A program made the position numbers and the translations under genes. Shown here in pieces: positions 33,231-44,450 of a stretch of 64,000 nucleotides of DNA; position 1 is the stretch's first letter, and every line of letters begins with the position of its first letter. The DNA is from Gnetum montanum. Its lineage: Eukaryota; Streptophyta; Gnetopsida; Gnetales; Gnetaceae. The stretch covers positions 307,900 through 371,899 of the forward strand of contig MNCI01013629.1 of NCBI GenBank assembly GCA_015680685.1, in the 5' to 3' direction. The notes beneath the pieces were generated by a model that searched no databases, had not been told where the DNA came from, and saw nothing but the letters and a program-made list of their open reading frames with translations.

Positions 33231-34100
33231 GTTCATCCCTTCACCCAGCTTTATGACAAAAATTATTTGTTTTTAGGGACAACGTCCAAGTAATAAAGTA
33301 AAACTCTCAGCCAAAATAATAATTCTTAGGAAAAAAAGTTTCTCTTAAACCAATGTTATGACCATACTTATTTATTTACCACACAAAGTCCTTGTAGTTG
33401 GCCTCTTGGCCATAAAGCTCCTCCTTACCTATTACAACAAGAGATAAAAATTGTGACCATGAGAGCTTCCCTCACCGTTATGATAATAAAATAATTTTAC
33501 CATGACCAAGGAGGACTCTCTTGGATGGGGCTAGTAGTTGGCCTCTCTACCAAAATTATAAATTAGAAATATGAATAAAGGCAAATGGCACATAGAACAG
33601 CCCCAAAAACATAACAAAAATCTTATTTTGCCTTCAACTATTGGGGAGAGTCTTTTCCCATGAGTCTAGTATGACCCATGGCCTGGTCCATATATATAAG
33701 AGGGCCTATTTTGCCTTTAGCTATTGGGGAAACCCTTTTTTCATGAGTCCCCATGGCCATGTACATAAATGTGAGAGGTATATGCTTCATTTTTTAATGA
33801 AATTTCCATTATCAATTGAAGCCCCAATTTTCTTTTACTATCTACCATCACTTTTCACAACTGCGACCACCAATTTCACACCTCTCACTACCACTCACTA
33901 TCACAAACCGTTCTCACACTACCACACAACAATCAGCCTACAAACATCTTATTCTCAGATTTTATTGCTAGATCAATGGCAACCCAAATCAGTTGTTTCT
34001 TAATAATCAATTTTAAATTCAGGTCTTCTCTACCTAAATTTTCTTCTTCTTCTTTTCCTTTCACTCTTAACACTTTTGTCATGCTCTACAATATCTATGA
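33231..34100. other. Non-coding repeat-like DNA with duplicated promoter-like block
   Basis: No gene. A block at about 33622-33690 (TTTTGCCTTCAACTATTGGGG, then CATGAGTC and CCATGGCC) is repeated at about 33700-33760 (TTTTGCCTTTAGCTATTGGGG). TATATATAAGAGG lies between. A CA/TC-rich stretch follows at 33840-33935. Probably LTR sequence of an unplaced element. Confidence 0.4.
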
Positions 34101-34112
34101 GCTTTGATACCA
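34101..34112 (-). promoter_or_regulatory. Copia-type primer-binding site (minus), isolated
   Basis: TGGTATCAAAGC on the minus strand is close to the initiator-Met primer site TGGTATCAGAGC of Copia elements. No gag follows, so it marks a lost element or is coincidental. Confidence 0.3.
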
Positions 34113-34367
34113 ACTTTAGGAAGCTAGCCCCAAGTATCAATTACACATTATTAGAATTCTAATGATTGAAATAACAAATGAAAAATATTGGAGAAACGTT
34201 ATTAAGAAATCAAGGCTATATTCTTAATCCTTTAAGCATTCTATTCAATTAAAAACACCTTAATTTCCATATTCATACTTGCATACATGGCCACTTTTAC
34301 CATTATATTATTAACATATATGTCATTCTATTAATCCGCTAACCCCACACAAGCTGTAAATGTGAAA

Positions 34368-34680
34368 ATAATCTACGCCTTAAAATGTACATTGTTGCAA
34401 TAGAGTACACACTGACATTGAATGGTAAAATAACTCCTTTTATGGAATTTTCTTTTTATTTATAAGTCAATGCTGCCTAGTGGAATCAAACCTATGACAT
34501 GGGGTTACCAAGCCAAAATTCTTACCACTAAACTACCACCTCGTTGATAAGAATCAAATAAGAACTAAAACCTCTCATGATAATCTACACCTTATAATAT
34601 ACATTGTTACAACAAAGTATACACTGACGAAATATTATGATATTAACAATGAAATGTAAACTTTTTTCGCTTCAAATTAC
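34368..34680. repeat. SINE-like element (minus) between direct repeats
   Basis: The minus strand has a polymerase III A box TAGTTTAGTGG (34525-34535) and B box GGTTTGATTCC (34482-34492), spaced as in a tRNA, so this is a tRNA-derived SINE. AATCTACGCCTTAAAATGTA (34370 region) and AATCTACACCTTATAATATA (34580 region), each continuing to ACACTGAC, flank it as direct copies of about 47 bp. Confidence 0.5.
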
Positions 34681-35002
34681 ATCCTAGACCCTAGGGATCT
34701 CTTGCACCAATTTAAATTCAACTATTTTTGGTATAATACTTACATATCTCAGAATCAACCCACTGAATAGTTACCAGAGACGTTAACGTACTCTAGCATT
34801 TCAGAATTTCAAAGTTATAAAACACAAAACATTAAGTTCGAAACATGATTTTTTGTCTTTTCATACTTCCTTTCATCTTATTTCTAGGAACTATAACCCA
34901 TTAAGATCAAATACGTGATTTGTAATATATAAGTCTCATAACTTAACTAACAACTCACATACCTTGATACTATTTTAAGCTTCTTTTGGTAATGACAATT
35001 GT
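34681..35002. other. AT-rich intron sequence
   Basis: No gene, RNA or repeat recognised. A weak minus-strand GTATCAAGGTATG near 34960 recalls a primer-binding site next to the LTR-like repeat that starts at 35003. Confidence 0.4.
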
Positions 35003-36274
35003 TGATAGGGGTCTTGCTGGTTCTAGACCAGTGGAATTTATCGTACAGAATGCAATGCAATCCGGTCCTAAGCTTCAAAGACAATGTTAGGTGGATTGCC
35101 AAAAACACTCGTGTATATTGTTGTGTTGAATAAATATAAAGGAGATTATAATACATGATATAAATGAAAACCTATGTTGCCATAGTGAAGGATAGATAAA
35201 ATATTTATAATTTTATGTTTTATAATTTTTATGGGTTTTATATTTATAATAAACAAAATAAACATAAACACACATGCATCACAATCCCTCTTGGGAACAG
35301 GTGCAATGCTTGTGTTGCAATCCCTCTTGGCGATAGGTGCAATACCACACACAGAATGCAATAAAAATGGCTCTTAGTCACAACATCGATGGCCCAACAC
35401 TATGTCATACAGTTATAACCTCCTTGGATAAGGAATGAATCATCACATCTCAATGAAATGGAAATTAAGTAATATTTTTAGTGTTTAATGTTTAAGAGAT
35501 CAACGGTGCAATAAGGAAAAATTATGAGCTTTATTCACCGCATAAACACTAGACTGCACATTGACCAAATGATTCTGAGCTACGTAAGCATGGTAGTACT
35601 CTAACAGAGTCTAGCTGCACTTGTGAAAGCAACAACTCAAAACACTAACAAGACAAGAAGAAAATCAACTTATTCAAGGGAGGAAGAGCTCTTCACACAA
35701 AACCAAATGCCAAAAGCCAACTAGAAATGCTATGAATGAAATTGTTACATGTGAGAGCTCATCCCAAGTATTTATAGTTTTTGGATGTAAACAAAGGAGG
35801 TTCATCAGCACCTAGGCGTCAACGAAGGCACATCAATGCAACCCAAGCCAATCCCAATCGCATGGAAGGCAAAGCAAAACAAACTAGGCCTAGCAAGGGG
35901 TACGTCAATGCCCCTACACTGATGCAGGGGGTACATCAGCACCCCTATGTTGACGTAGGGGTTGCGCTAACATAGGGTAGTTAGTGCACCACCCCCTCCC
36001 TCAAACCACAGTTTGCATCAAAAATTCCAGATGAAAGCCAAAACCCAAGGGAGCATGCTAGAAGGACCAAAGGACATTTGAATGAAGTCAGAATCATCCT
36101 AAAGGGCTTGGAATCATGCACACAACCTTGAAGTATGACACATGGGCCAGAGTGCATCTAAGAAGACCAAAAACCTTAACTGAACATGCTAGACTACAAA
36201 CACAAGGCACATGAAACACTTCCCCAAATCCAAGGCTCACAATTGACATACAAATTGCCACTATACACTTCATC
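35003..36274 (-). repeat. LTR-like repeat, same family as solo LTR at 54040
   Basis: Ends TGATGAAGTG (minus, at 36274) and CCTATCA (at 35003). From 35365 to 36274 it aligns throughout with 54110-54965, including a minus-strand TATAAATA (35769 region) and shared AAGGGAGGAAGAGCTCTTCA. An extra segment at 35100-35360 is missing from the other copy and holds two 36-bp tandem units (AATCCCTCTTGG-GA-AGGTGCAAT at 35283 and 35319). No internal domain adjoins it. Confidence 0.55.
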
Positions 36275-37566
36275 AATCATGTCTTTAAAAATTTTGATTT
36301 GTTTAACATTATTCTTTTCCAAACACGTGGAAGATGATTATTTTGTCATATCCCCTATTATGTTCCTGAGTTGTTAGAGATCTTTAACATCTCTTGCCTC
36401 AGTTTGCATCATTCAATATATTTCACTCACAATTGTTCAAAAAGTCACAAACCTCCATCTTGGCTTTCATCATTTTGATATACCCAGGCTTCATGATTTC
36501 TTCATTAGCCTTCTCAATAAGTCTCATCACCTCTTTCAAATTCTGCAAGATCTCCATGAATCTTTGCATTGTTTTCCAACTTCAACGTTTGGGTAATGGG
36601 CACAGTCAAAATTGCATAGCTCATTTTTATATATTTTCTTTTTGTTATCAAATTTCTCCAAGTGGCAGTTATCAGTCCTATATTTGTCCATGCCCAATAC
36701 AATGTTTAAATTTGTCTCATATGGCAATTATCACAGTCAGTCATGCTTCAATCACAAGGCAAACAATTTGTAGAACTAATAATCATCAATACATCATTTA
36801 TTATATTTTCTCCTAATGTTGGATGCTTGATCATTGGTTACCAATTGTTGGATTTCAACATGAAACTTTAGACATTGTCTTGTAGCAATCAACTTCCAGT
36901 TGATCCAGATACACCAGTTTTTATCATCAATATGTCTGTTCAGTTTCAACCTATCATTTGGGAAGGACATTACCAAATGATGTTGAAGAGTTGATCAATT
37001 ATTAGATGATGACTTCAAATGAACACTCAGTTCAATTCTTCAAGAATTCTCAGTCTACCTTTTACTTCTTTTCTCAGACACTTCTCTTTTTTAATTACCA
37101 CTCCATTACACACACACGTCACATCACTTTTTGACCTATTTTCAGGCTTCATTTTAAATCGAAAATTCAAGCATCATAACCGTTCACATAGGTCACAACC
37201 ATTACATTGTTTCTACTTTATTCAGTAATAAGCTTGAGGCTGGAAGCTTATATTTATGCTTCTTCCTCCAGAAGAATATTCACCACCTCCTAGATCTTAC
37301 AATGTTTTTTAATTATGTATTTTAAATTGCAAATTTTTACCCTCTATCTGCCCCAGTTAAGAACCGAATTAACTTGAAACAGGATAAAATCAATTCTAGT
37401 CATTTTGATTGAATGCTTTAGAATGCAAATTTGAAAATTATTTTAAAAGAACAAATAAGAAGCAAACATCATCATACGGTCAGGATACATAATAAAAAGG
37501 AGCAAGCCAGTATGGAAGTTAGGCTGTCGAAAAAATTATTTGTAAAAAGAGACAAAAAATAATTAC
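36275..37566. other. GH2 intron 2, proximal part without recognised features
   Basis: AT-rich; short open frames on both strands with no family match. This is probably original intron sequence, as it adjoins exon 2. Confidence 0.5.
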
Positions 37567-37806
37567 CTGGCAAGGGTTTCCATGAAGAGTCATCAAAACT
37601 GTGTTCTTGAAATCCAGAAGGAACTGCTTCAGGATTTTGGGACAAAAAGAATTTCCAGAAGCCACTCAAGGACCTCACATACTGTAGGCCTAAGACCCAA
37701 TTTGAAGCACTCTCAAGAGAAGCCTTAACAGCCTCATCTCCCCATACTGCTTTATCAGAAGCCTTCAAATCGACGCTACGACGTTGCAGCCAAAATTTCA
37801 AAGCCT
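37567..37806 (-). CDS. GH2 beta-galactosidase, exon 2
   Basis: 240 nt reading EALKFWLQRRSVDLKASDKA, VWGDEAVKASLESASNWVLG, LQYVRSLSGFWKFFLSQNPE, then FDDSSWKPLP. LSG-WKFFL leading to a W--LPVPSNWQ join is the start of the GH2 sugar-binding domain in plant LacZ-like enzymes. The acceptor is TTTAACAG ending at 37807 and the donor GTAATT from 37566. Entry and exit are both phase 1: exon 1 gives G and this exon AG for Glu, and the last G pairs with TG of exon 3 for Val. No stops; codon use is clean. Confidence 0.9.
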
Positions 37807-38205
37807 CTGTTAAAGACAGTTGTATTAAAATTAAACAGCATTAACAGGGAAAAATTATGATACAAAATGATTCGTTATTCAATAAGGGAGAAACCGGTTG
37901 TTAATTCATAAACAATGAAACTTAAATATTGCGATATCATGTAAACAATATTTGTTGGCTTAATCAGACTAATGGTCCGCCTGTAGTTACGTAGTTATTA
38001 GCAAGACAGAAAATGGTTAAAACAATCAAACAATCTGAAAATGGAGCATGTGTTAAACCCCCATCCGGATGCTATATTTTACAATGCTAACATTATTCCT
38101 AACATATTAAGACACATGAAGCCATTCAGCACATGTTTCAAAGATGTATACAGAGAGTAAATTTACAAAATAATCCATTTTTAATGTTTTCTGTTCCAAT
38201 ATTAC
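37807..38205 (-). other. GH2 intron 1 (399 bp)
   Basis: Donor GTAATA at 38205, acceptor TTTAACAG at 37807, phase 1. AT-rich, with no insert. Confidence 0.85.
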
Positions 38206-38314
38206 CGTCGACTGTTGCATGAGAGCGTAAAGGAACGTGAGCATTTCGTTTATTCCATTTGGTTGTCGAAAGACTCCCCAAAAGCTTTTGCAAGGAAGCT
38301 GAATCAGCATCCAT
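38206..38314 (-). CDS. GH2 beta-galactosidase, exon 1 (start)
   Basis: Start ATG 38314-38312 reads MDADSASLQKLLGSLSTTKW, NKRNAHVPLRSHATVD plus one base. The end (KW-KR--HV-LR-H--V-EALKFW after joining) matches the N-terminus of plant GH2 beta-galactosidases, where WRKRDPHVTLRCHESVEG-L is typical. The start is a little shorter than in some relatives. No signal peptide is visible, so a cytosolic enzyme is likely. Exons 1-3 give 165 residues of a protein that is usually about 1,100. Confidence 0.85.
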
Positions 38315-38960
38315 TATGCGAACTGCTAGCTCTTCGCTGATGGTACTTGCTTATGGTAGTAATTGCTGAAATGACGATGAAACAATATTTGATGATAAAG
38401 GTTACCAAGAAAATCAATTCAAACTGCTACAAAATCTAAGAAAATGAACTGAATTTAGATGTAACGAACGGATGTCACAAACTCATGTGCTACTTAATCA
38501 AAGAAACTGAGACAATATCACTAACCAATTTGAGGAACGACTAAATAATGCCTGATGGAGGACGCCTGCGAGTTCGTGTTGTACAATGTGAACGGAACAA
38601 AATACAGAATGAAATCCAACGCAATATAATTTCAAGATTAGCAAAAACCTGTAAAGAAGTAGCAAATCGTGCCAATGTTCAAGGTGATATCTTTCAGTTT
38701 ATCAGAAGCTACCGAATGATACTGAACATTCCTATCTTGGAAATGGTGAGGATTTCGGGGATTCGATAACTTTCTTCGTTTTCATGGTGGAGAAAACACG
38801 GCTAACAATCTGCGTTTAGCATCATGGAAATTCAGCCTGGGCGCCGTCTGCCTCGCTTGTCAAAATATTTTATGCCAAAAATTAAACTTGGCATCGTTAC
38901 AGGCGCTCAAGGTTAACCTCATGTATCCTTTCGAATTTGCAAGCTTATTGAAGTGAAAAC
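38315..38960 (-). promoter_or_regulatory. GH2 5' untranslated / promoter region
   Basis: Non-coding upstream of the GH2 start. It is less AT-rich than the DNA beyond 38960. The short open frame at 38548-38769 (plus) has no match and is probably chance. A spliced 5' UTR is possible but not provable here. Confidence 0.4.
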
Positions 38961-38982
38961 GGAATTAAAGAAATAGTTAAGG

Positions 38983-38995
38983 TTTTATATAAAAA
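38983..38995 (-). promoter_or_regulatory. Possible TATA box for GH2
   Basis: TTTTTATATAAAA on the minus strand, with about 670 bp to the start codon. It would give a long, probably spliced leader. The surroundings are AT-rich, so chance is possible. Confidence 0.3.
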
Positions 38996-40600
38996 CCCAA
39001 ATTTATAACATAACGTTTGTTTGGACGGCAAAGTTTTGTGATGGTTGATTGGATACATAGTTGTAGATTTTAAAAGCGTAGATTTAAAGTGCATAACTTT
39101 TCTTGAACATATAGAATAGTAGAAATATATATGTTATAAGTTCTGAAAATATTATTATTATCATCAAAATTACGAAGTGTACTCTATAACATTTGGAATA
39201 AATTAATTAAAAATTTGAATAACAAAATTTACATGGAAGTAAAATATGAGTGAGGTATACTTTACATGTTTATATTATATGTGTTAAATCAAAAATTAAA
39301 CTCGTGTGACATCATAAGTGTTTTATGGAGGTCTAGCCTAATTCATCTTTACGTAATTTATATACTAGTAAAGTAACATGATGATACTCTTTACTTCTTA
39401 CAATATAATACTATGCTAATTTCCTATCTAATAATAATAAACATTTGGCTATAATGTTTGTCCAAAGACCTTAACAATGGTAATCTTCTAAGTTATCAAT
39501 GATGCATTTATTAAGAATTTATTTTATATTAACTTTGTGGTTGTATGCAATGAGCCATGATTTATGAGCAAAGGTGAATAATTAAAATCAATCAATTTAT
39601 TTACCAAAATCCTTGATAACTTTGACTTCATAATGTTGATAAGCTACATCTTTCATAATCAAAACAAATTTAAACTTGAAATTCTAATTTTGATAGTTCA
39701 AACTACATACCATTTTTTATCATTAGCAATAAATTTACTAAGAACCTCAACAACTTCAACTTTATAACTTTGATGAGCTTAATAGCTTTATGAAATAATT
39801 CTTGGATTGTAAGTAAAATTTGAATCACTAAAATCATCCAAAGAAATTGTCAAACCCAAATTTAGGCATATACCTCTAAGACATTCTAAACTAGACCTTT
39901 TTATTACATGCTAGACCTCCTCCCTATGTTGGACTAGTTCAACTCTAGACAATATGAGTTACATAATGCTTGTATATCTCAATGTAACTAAATGGGACGA
40001 GTTTGTAACTTTCTATTCACATGACTTAACCAAGAAGGCACATATGAATAACACAATAATTTGGTAGAACATAGGTAATGAAATACTGACAATAGCAATA
40101 CCTAACTCAAGCATAATGCCGTCAAATCAAGATAATCCTTAGAATCAAATCTATGACTTACTACAAACCATAAGCCACATGCTCTAACTAAATGAGTAAT
40201 ACCTCATTACAATTGATGTTAATATAGATACAATAATGACTTCATCATAGCTCAAATTTATACTTCTTAGTTAACAAACTAACAAATTACCAAGTGTACC
40301 ACAAGGCCAAGAGAAAGAATTAAACTCCTAAAGTTTTACTATGTATGCTAGCAATGATAAATCAAGATAAGTAACATAAAAACATAATACAAGTTTATTA
40401 CTGATACCAAGAAATAGAGATGACCCATATTTGGTAGTAATGACCAGAGTCAATGTTGGAAGCATATACCTTCAATACCAACAACATCATAGTTAGAGTA
40501 TGTGAAGGGTAAATTTTCCTAGCAATTAAGGAGAAGATAAAGGAGATTAGCCTATACTACTCTATGAGGAGGTCAAAATGTCTAAACCTACCATACACCC
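38996..40600. other. AT-rich intergenic DNA, nothing recognised
   Basis: Between the H1 3' side and the GH2 5' end. No coding, LTR or RNA feature was seen on either strand. Confidence 0.5.
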
Positions 40601-40745
40601 ATAACTTGATAAAATGCAAATGAAAGTTTAGCTCAACTAATAAGCTCATAGCTTCTTCAAAAATAGGCTACAAATTTGAGTTGCACTTGAAGCACTACCA
40701 TGTTCCTTTTGTTATTACCCAAGTTATATCAAAATATTCTATTGA
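40601..40745 (+). repeat. SINE-like element
   Basis: TAGCTCAACTAATAAGCTCATAG (A-box region) and CAAATTTGAGTTGCACTTGAAGC (B-box region), then a stretch matching the piece at 45430-45600 (CACTTGAAGCA--------TTCCT-TGTTATTA). Degenerate boxes; called by likeness between copies. Confidence 0.4.
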
Positions 40746-40891
40746 TAAGAGGATCAATGCTTCTCTTGCCTAGGCAAACCTTTCACAAGAGGATGAACAA
40801 AAGACTTACCTCTTTTTTGAGTGGCTACACCTAGTCCCAAGGCTTACAACTTGATAAACAAGCATATTACCATCCCTCCAAATATTGGCCC

Positions 40892-40978
40892 CACTTTGGA
40901 ATCCTAAAAACTTAAATCAATTGCACCGGTTCACTTTGGAATCCTAAAAACTTAAATCAATTGCACTGGTTCACTTTA
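40892..40978. repeat. 40-bp tandem duplication
   Basis: Units at 40892-40931 and 40932-40971 differ at one or two bases, plus a 7-bp partial third. Each contains TTTGGAATCCTAAAAACTTA. Recent local duplication. Confidence 0.85.
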
Positions 40979-41099
40979 AATGTATTGGACCAATTCAACT
41001 TTAGTATCTATAGCATAAATCATGGACATGTTAAAAAATAACACATTTTTTTTTCTTTTTTAACAATATTACACCTAAAGATATATAGTCAAATTAAAA

Positions 41100-41215
41100 C
41101 TTTGATTCAATATTACCCACCAAAATCAAACCTAAAACTTCCAAAGAGACTTATGAGTATGCTAATACCTCATTCACCTGGAATCAAACATGTAACTTAA
41201 ACATATCTTAACCAA
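41100..41215 (-). repeat. SINE-like element (minus)
   Basis: The minus strand reads GAATGAGGTATTAGCATACTC and then AGGTTTGATTTTGGTGGGTAA, the same outline as the copy at 56160-56275 (AATGAGGTATTAGCCTAATGG). The tRNA-like boxes are decayed. Confidence 0.4.
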
Positions 41216-41330
41216 TAACTTATACCTCATTAAATCTATAAAGCTTATATTCTTTTCATGCAAAGTCACCCTTAAACGTGGAAAGACCAACTTATTTAAT
41301 ATAATCATAAAGGTCACGCGAATCTTAGAT

Positions 41331-41368
41331 CAAAGCCAGTCAGCTCTTCAAAGCCAGTCAGCTCTTCT
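41331..41368. repeat. 18-bp tandem duplication
   Basis: CAAAGCCAGTCAGCTCTT occurs twice in a row. Confidence 0.85.
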
Positions 41369-42950
41369 GTTAAATCGTAGGACAACATGCAAATTACAAT
41401 ATTGAACTTCTCTGAGAAATAATATTGAAATTCTCTTGGGATCCTAGTTGTCTTAAGAAACACTGATGCCGTAACTTGTGGATGATCCTTATTAATGGTT
41501 GTTAACCACATGGAACGATCCACTTCGTGGTCCTACCTGTTTACAACGACAGCAGCATCTGCTACACCTTCCACCACGCACGCTAAGTTGCTAACCTGCT
41601 CACGTCCTCATATAAGCTGAAGTATTATTTTGATGACCATATTTCTTTTTAGAAGATGCCCAGTAGGCCACAATTAAGCACTGTATCCTGAGACTTTGAA
41701 ATTCAGCAGCGCACGGAGACGCCAAATCCCACATTATGATCTTTTGACTTACCTCTAGTCCGTATGCAACTTTTCATTTATGTGGTTTCGTTTAACTTAA
41801 TAACCACGTATGCTGTGCCATTCTGGAATTCTCACCACGAAATGCCTACCCTCCGCATGCTCCGCAGGAACCGCCCTCTCTTACAACCCATTTCAGAAAC
41901 GGATACCGTCCAAAGAGATACTTTTGATGCACGTTGAGAACCGGCCAGGATTCCCAAGATCAGGTCCTTCATGCAAATTTTCAAGCAGACCTCGGTACCA
42001 AAGAAAAGAATCCATTCTGCTTTTTAATATAACGTGAACCTTTTGTCAAGAAAACAAGAATAAGCCTGCGTCGACCACTTGACCTTATCCGTTACGCAAC
42101 TCACATGCAACATGGATTATCATGATGTTGATCAATCAATGGGAACGCCCCTGCAAAAGGATGGCAACATGGATCGCCAGCCTAGTTGCCGTTCTACGCA
42201 ACATGAACACTCAAAACTTCAATATACAATATTCCGAAAACTCAACAGATTTTAAATTTACACTAGACTTCACTGCGGCTGAACGACGATTTGAGCAAAG
42301 TCCAACAGCCATAAGGACCCGTTTCAACGAAGTGTTCAAACTAGAACAAAGACGAGAAACCGTTGTAGAGAAAAATAGTAGTCAAGAGGAAGATTTTACA
42401 AAATTTAAATTCAACATAATCCGTAGAAGTTGCCCTTCCTTTACAGACGTTCGACAAACATCGCACAAGCTTCCCAGCAAAAGCTTGTGCTTTTTCAACG
42501 TTGTTTGCCACAATTTCTGGCCTTAAAAAGCAAATGCTACCTCTCACGAAAATTCTCTAAGAAACTTCGACTTGCAGGCACATCCATTTCCAGAAATAAC
42601 ATCTTCAGGACAAACGTTGTAACTACAAAATCGCATTTTAAAGCGATCGACTTCCAGATATGGCTATTATAACGTATCTTCATTTTCACGTTGACAATCT
42701 GACAAACGTTTCGAATCTTTCGCTGAACTGACGACAGCAAAGAATCTCAAAATAAACTGACAAAAACGACACACAGCAACACTTTTGCAGAAACATCAAT
42801 GTTAAAGGTAGTTCTTCAAGGAAAGTTATATTTCACACTGAATCTAACACTAACTCCATGCTAACAACAAAGCAAAATGAAACAAATTACAGGAGAGTGA
42901 AAAGCACAAAACAAATTTGCAGAACGATGAATTCAGATGACCTAACATTT
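41369..42950. other. Intergenic DNA downstream of H1
   Basis: Several open frames of 70-134 codons on both strands (longest 42122-42526 plus) resemble no family and overlap each other, so none is called as a gene. Base composition is closer to host DNA than to the repeats. It may include the H1 3' flank and old single-copy sequence. Confidence 0.4.
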
Positions 42951-43182
42951 TAACATCATCAAGGCGAGCATCGTCATGATGATTCCCAGAATTTCACAAT
43001 GTCCCGTTAAAAAATAAAATTACAAATGACGAGAGTAAGCGTTTTTCTATCATACACAAGGCAACAGAGCCAGCAGCAAGAACATCAAACGTCCGAGGTC
43101 AAATCGGTGGTGTTCAGAAACACCATTCAATCAAAGTTAGCAAGGGAACGACCAAAACCGAAATGAAAACGCACTTGCGCTC

Positions 43183-43824
43183 TCATTTCTTGGCCTTCTT
43201 CGCAGCGGGGGCCTTCTTCGGCGTCTTCTTCGAAATCGAACCAGCCTTCTTCGGAGTTGCCGCTTTCTTCGGCACGGACGCCTTCTTAGCCGTACCGTCC
43301 TTCTTCGGCGCTACCGGCTTCTTAGCCGGAGCCGCAGAAGCCGAAGGCGTAGGAGCGGCCCTCTTCGTTGCAGCGGAAACCTTTGTTGTCTTCTTCGGCT
43401 TTGCAGCAGCAGCCGGCTTCTTCGATTTCGCCGTTACCGGCTTCGCGGCCGCCGTCTTCTTCGACTTGGCAGCGGTCGGCTTCTTCGGCTTAGCTGCCGC
43501 CGGTTTTTTCGCCTTCACCGGCGCGGCCTTCGCTGGCTTACCAGACTTAGCAGCAGCCGGCTTTCCAGAAACAGGCGCAGGCTTCTTCTTCGCCTCGCCG
43601 GAGGCCTTCTTCTTCGCAGCGGCCTTCAGCTCATCGGAGAGTTTGTAAGATCCTTTAACCTTGGTGAGCTTGCCTGACTTGGAAAGCTTGCGGAGTTGCA
43701 AAAGCAGGATCTTCGGATAATTGCCAGGAAGCTTGGCCTTGTACCTCTCGCCTATGAACTTGTTGATCGCGATCTGGCTCGAACCGGTACGCTCCTTGAG
43801 CGCGACAATGGCTTCCGTGATCAT
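43183..43824 (-). CDS. Histone H1, exon 2 (globular domain remainder and basic tail)
   Basis: Exon 2 of the linker histone, 213 codons plus stop. It starts MITEAIVALKERTGSSQIAI, then NKFIGERYKAKLP, LQLRKLSKSGKLTKVKGSYK: the H15 winged-helix core that sits on the nucleosome dyad. About 145 residues of Lys/Ala/Pro-rich tail follow, with KKPAAAKPKK-type repeats that bind linker DNA, ending AAKKAKK. The acceptor is CTGCGCGCAG ending at 43825, phase 0. The ATG here is internal: splicing joins PYVE to MITE. With exon 1 the protein is 248 residues, normal for a plant H1. High GC and strong codon bias mark an active gene. Confidence 0.97.
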   Translation of the reverse strand: MITEAIVALKERTGSSQIAINKFIGERYKAKLPGNYPKILLLQLRKLSKSGKLTKVKGSYKLSDELKAAAKKKASGEAKKKPAPVSGKPAAAKSGKPAKAAPVKAKKPAAAKPKKPTAAKSKKTAAAKPVTAKSKKPAAAAKPKKTTKVSAATKRAAPTPSASAAPAKKPVAPKKDGTAKKASVPKKAATPKKAGSISKKTPKKAPAAKKAKK

Positions 43825-43916
43825 CTGCGCGCAGAGTGAAACCCTAATTCAGCCAAATGAACGCAAAAATGATAAAGCAAAATGAAATGTTAAAAAGGCT
43901 CGCGCAATTATCAAAC
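43825..43916 (-). other. Histone H1 intron (92 bp)
   Basis: Donor GTTTGATA at 43916, acceptor CGCGCAG at 43825. It interrupts HPPYVE/MI, where plant H1 genes typically carry their single intron. Confidence 0.95.
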
Positions 43917-44021
43917 CTCAACATAGGGAGGATGGGCAGGAGGAGCGCGTGGAGCACGGGGCTTCTTCTCCCTGGGGGCCTTGGCGGGCTCGGAGGGAGT
44001 TGCAGCAGCAGCAGCAGCCAT
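43917..44021 (-). CDS. Histone H1, exon 1
   Basis: 35 codons from ATG 44021-44019: MAAAAAATPSEPAKAPREKK, then PRAPRAPPAHPPYVE. This is a short Ala/Pro/Lys N-terminal tail running into the first helix of the globular domain. The ATG context is GCCATGG-like (CCATGGC). The only upstream ATG codons are out of frame. Ends in phase 0. Confidence 0.95.
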
Positions 44022-44149
44022 GGATATTAAGTTGAAGTTGAAGTTGCACAGAGCAAAGAACGAAGGGGTAAGCGTTCGTTCGTTCGCGGCGAGCACGAAT
44101 TCGAGCAAATTCGAATTACAGCCAAATCGCTCTCTCAAAACTCGATCAA

Positions 44150-44175
44150 TCTCTCTCTCTCTCTCTCTTTCTCTC
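44150..44175. repeat. CT/GA microsatellite in H1 leader
   Basis: Run of CT dinucleotides with one CTTT interruption. Confidence 0.9.
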
Positions 44176-44366
44176 AAACTGTTGTGTCTGCGTGTGCGGG
44201 GCAACGGGGCCAAACTGCTGAGCCTAAGTAGACGTCGCCCGCTCCCTGCAGCGGGACCCGCATCGTCATCGGACGGCCTGCGTTCTAACTCGACTCGTCA
44301 TCGGACGGTAACTGTACTTTCCCAAGCCTTTGCCACGGATTGACGGCCATGGGGCTGCCGTCGTGC

Positions 44367-44377
44367 TGACCGTTGGA
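44367..44377 (-). promoter_or_regulatory. MSA-like cell-cycle element
   Basis: TCCAACGGTCA on the minus strand fits the mitosis-specific activator consensus YCYAACGGYYA at every position. MYB3R factors bind MSA sites to drive G2/M genes. It lies about 350 bp upstream of the H1 start. A second AACGG core lies on the opposite strand at 44390-44394. Confidence 0.55.
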
Positions 44378-44450
44378 TCGGACCCTATCAACGGCCATTG
44401 GGGCCCCTCTTTGACATCCCCACAAAACCCATAATGCCCCCTTAAAGGAC

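Larger units (their letters stand above)
44022..44450 (-). promoter_or_regulatory. Histone H1 5' UTR and promoter
   Basis: The leader contains a GA run (44150-44175, CT on plus). Upstream on the minus strand are an ACGT core in GCGACGTCTAC (44231 region), two direct copies of CCGTCCGATGACG (plus-strand CGTCATCGGACGG at 44264-44276 and 44296-44308, 32 bp apart, three helical turns), and an MSA-like site at 44367-44377. No TATA box seen. The repeats and the MSA site suggest cell-cycle control, which fits a histone. Confidence 0.6.

Noticed and set aside
34482-34535. Functional tRNA gene
   Set aside because: A and B boxes fit, but no acceptor stem pairing or cloverleaf could be formed; SINE is the better reading.
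38548-38769. 73-codon open frame upstream of GH2
   Set aside because: Antisense in the probable GH2 leader, no recognisable domain, length expected by chance.
42122-42526. 134-codon open frame downstream of H1
   Set aside because: No known motif, overlaps open frames on the other strand, no supporting context.
42341-42740. Minus-strand frames as an old host exon
   Set aside because: Two short frames look superficially protein-like but no family or splice structure was recognised.
43163-43648. 161-codon plus-strand frame rich in Phe/Ala
   Set aside because: It is the complement of the Lys/Ala-rich H1 tail, a composition shadow.
43981-44343. 120-codon plus-strand frame
   Set aside because: Lies across H1 exon 1 and its GA-rich leader on the wrong strand.
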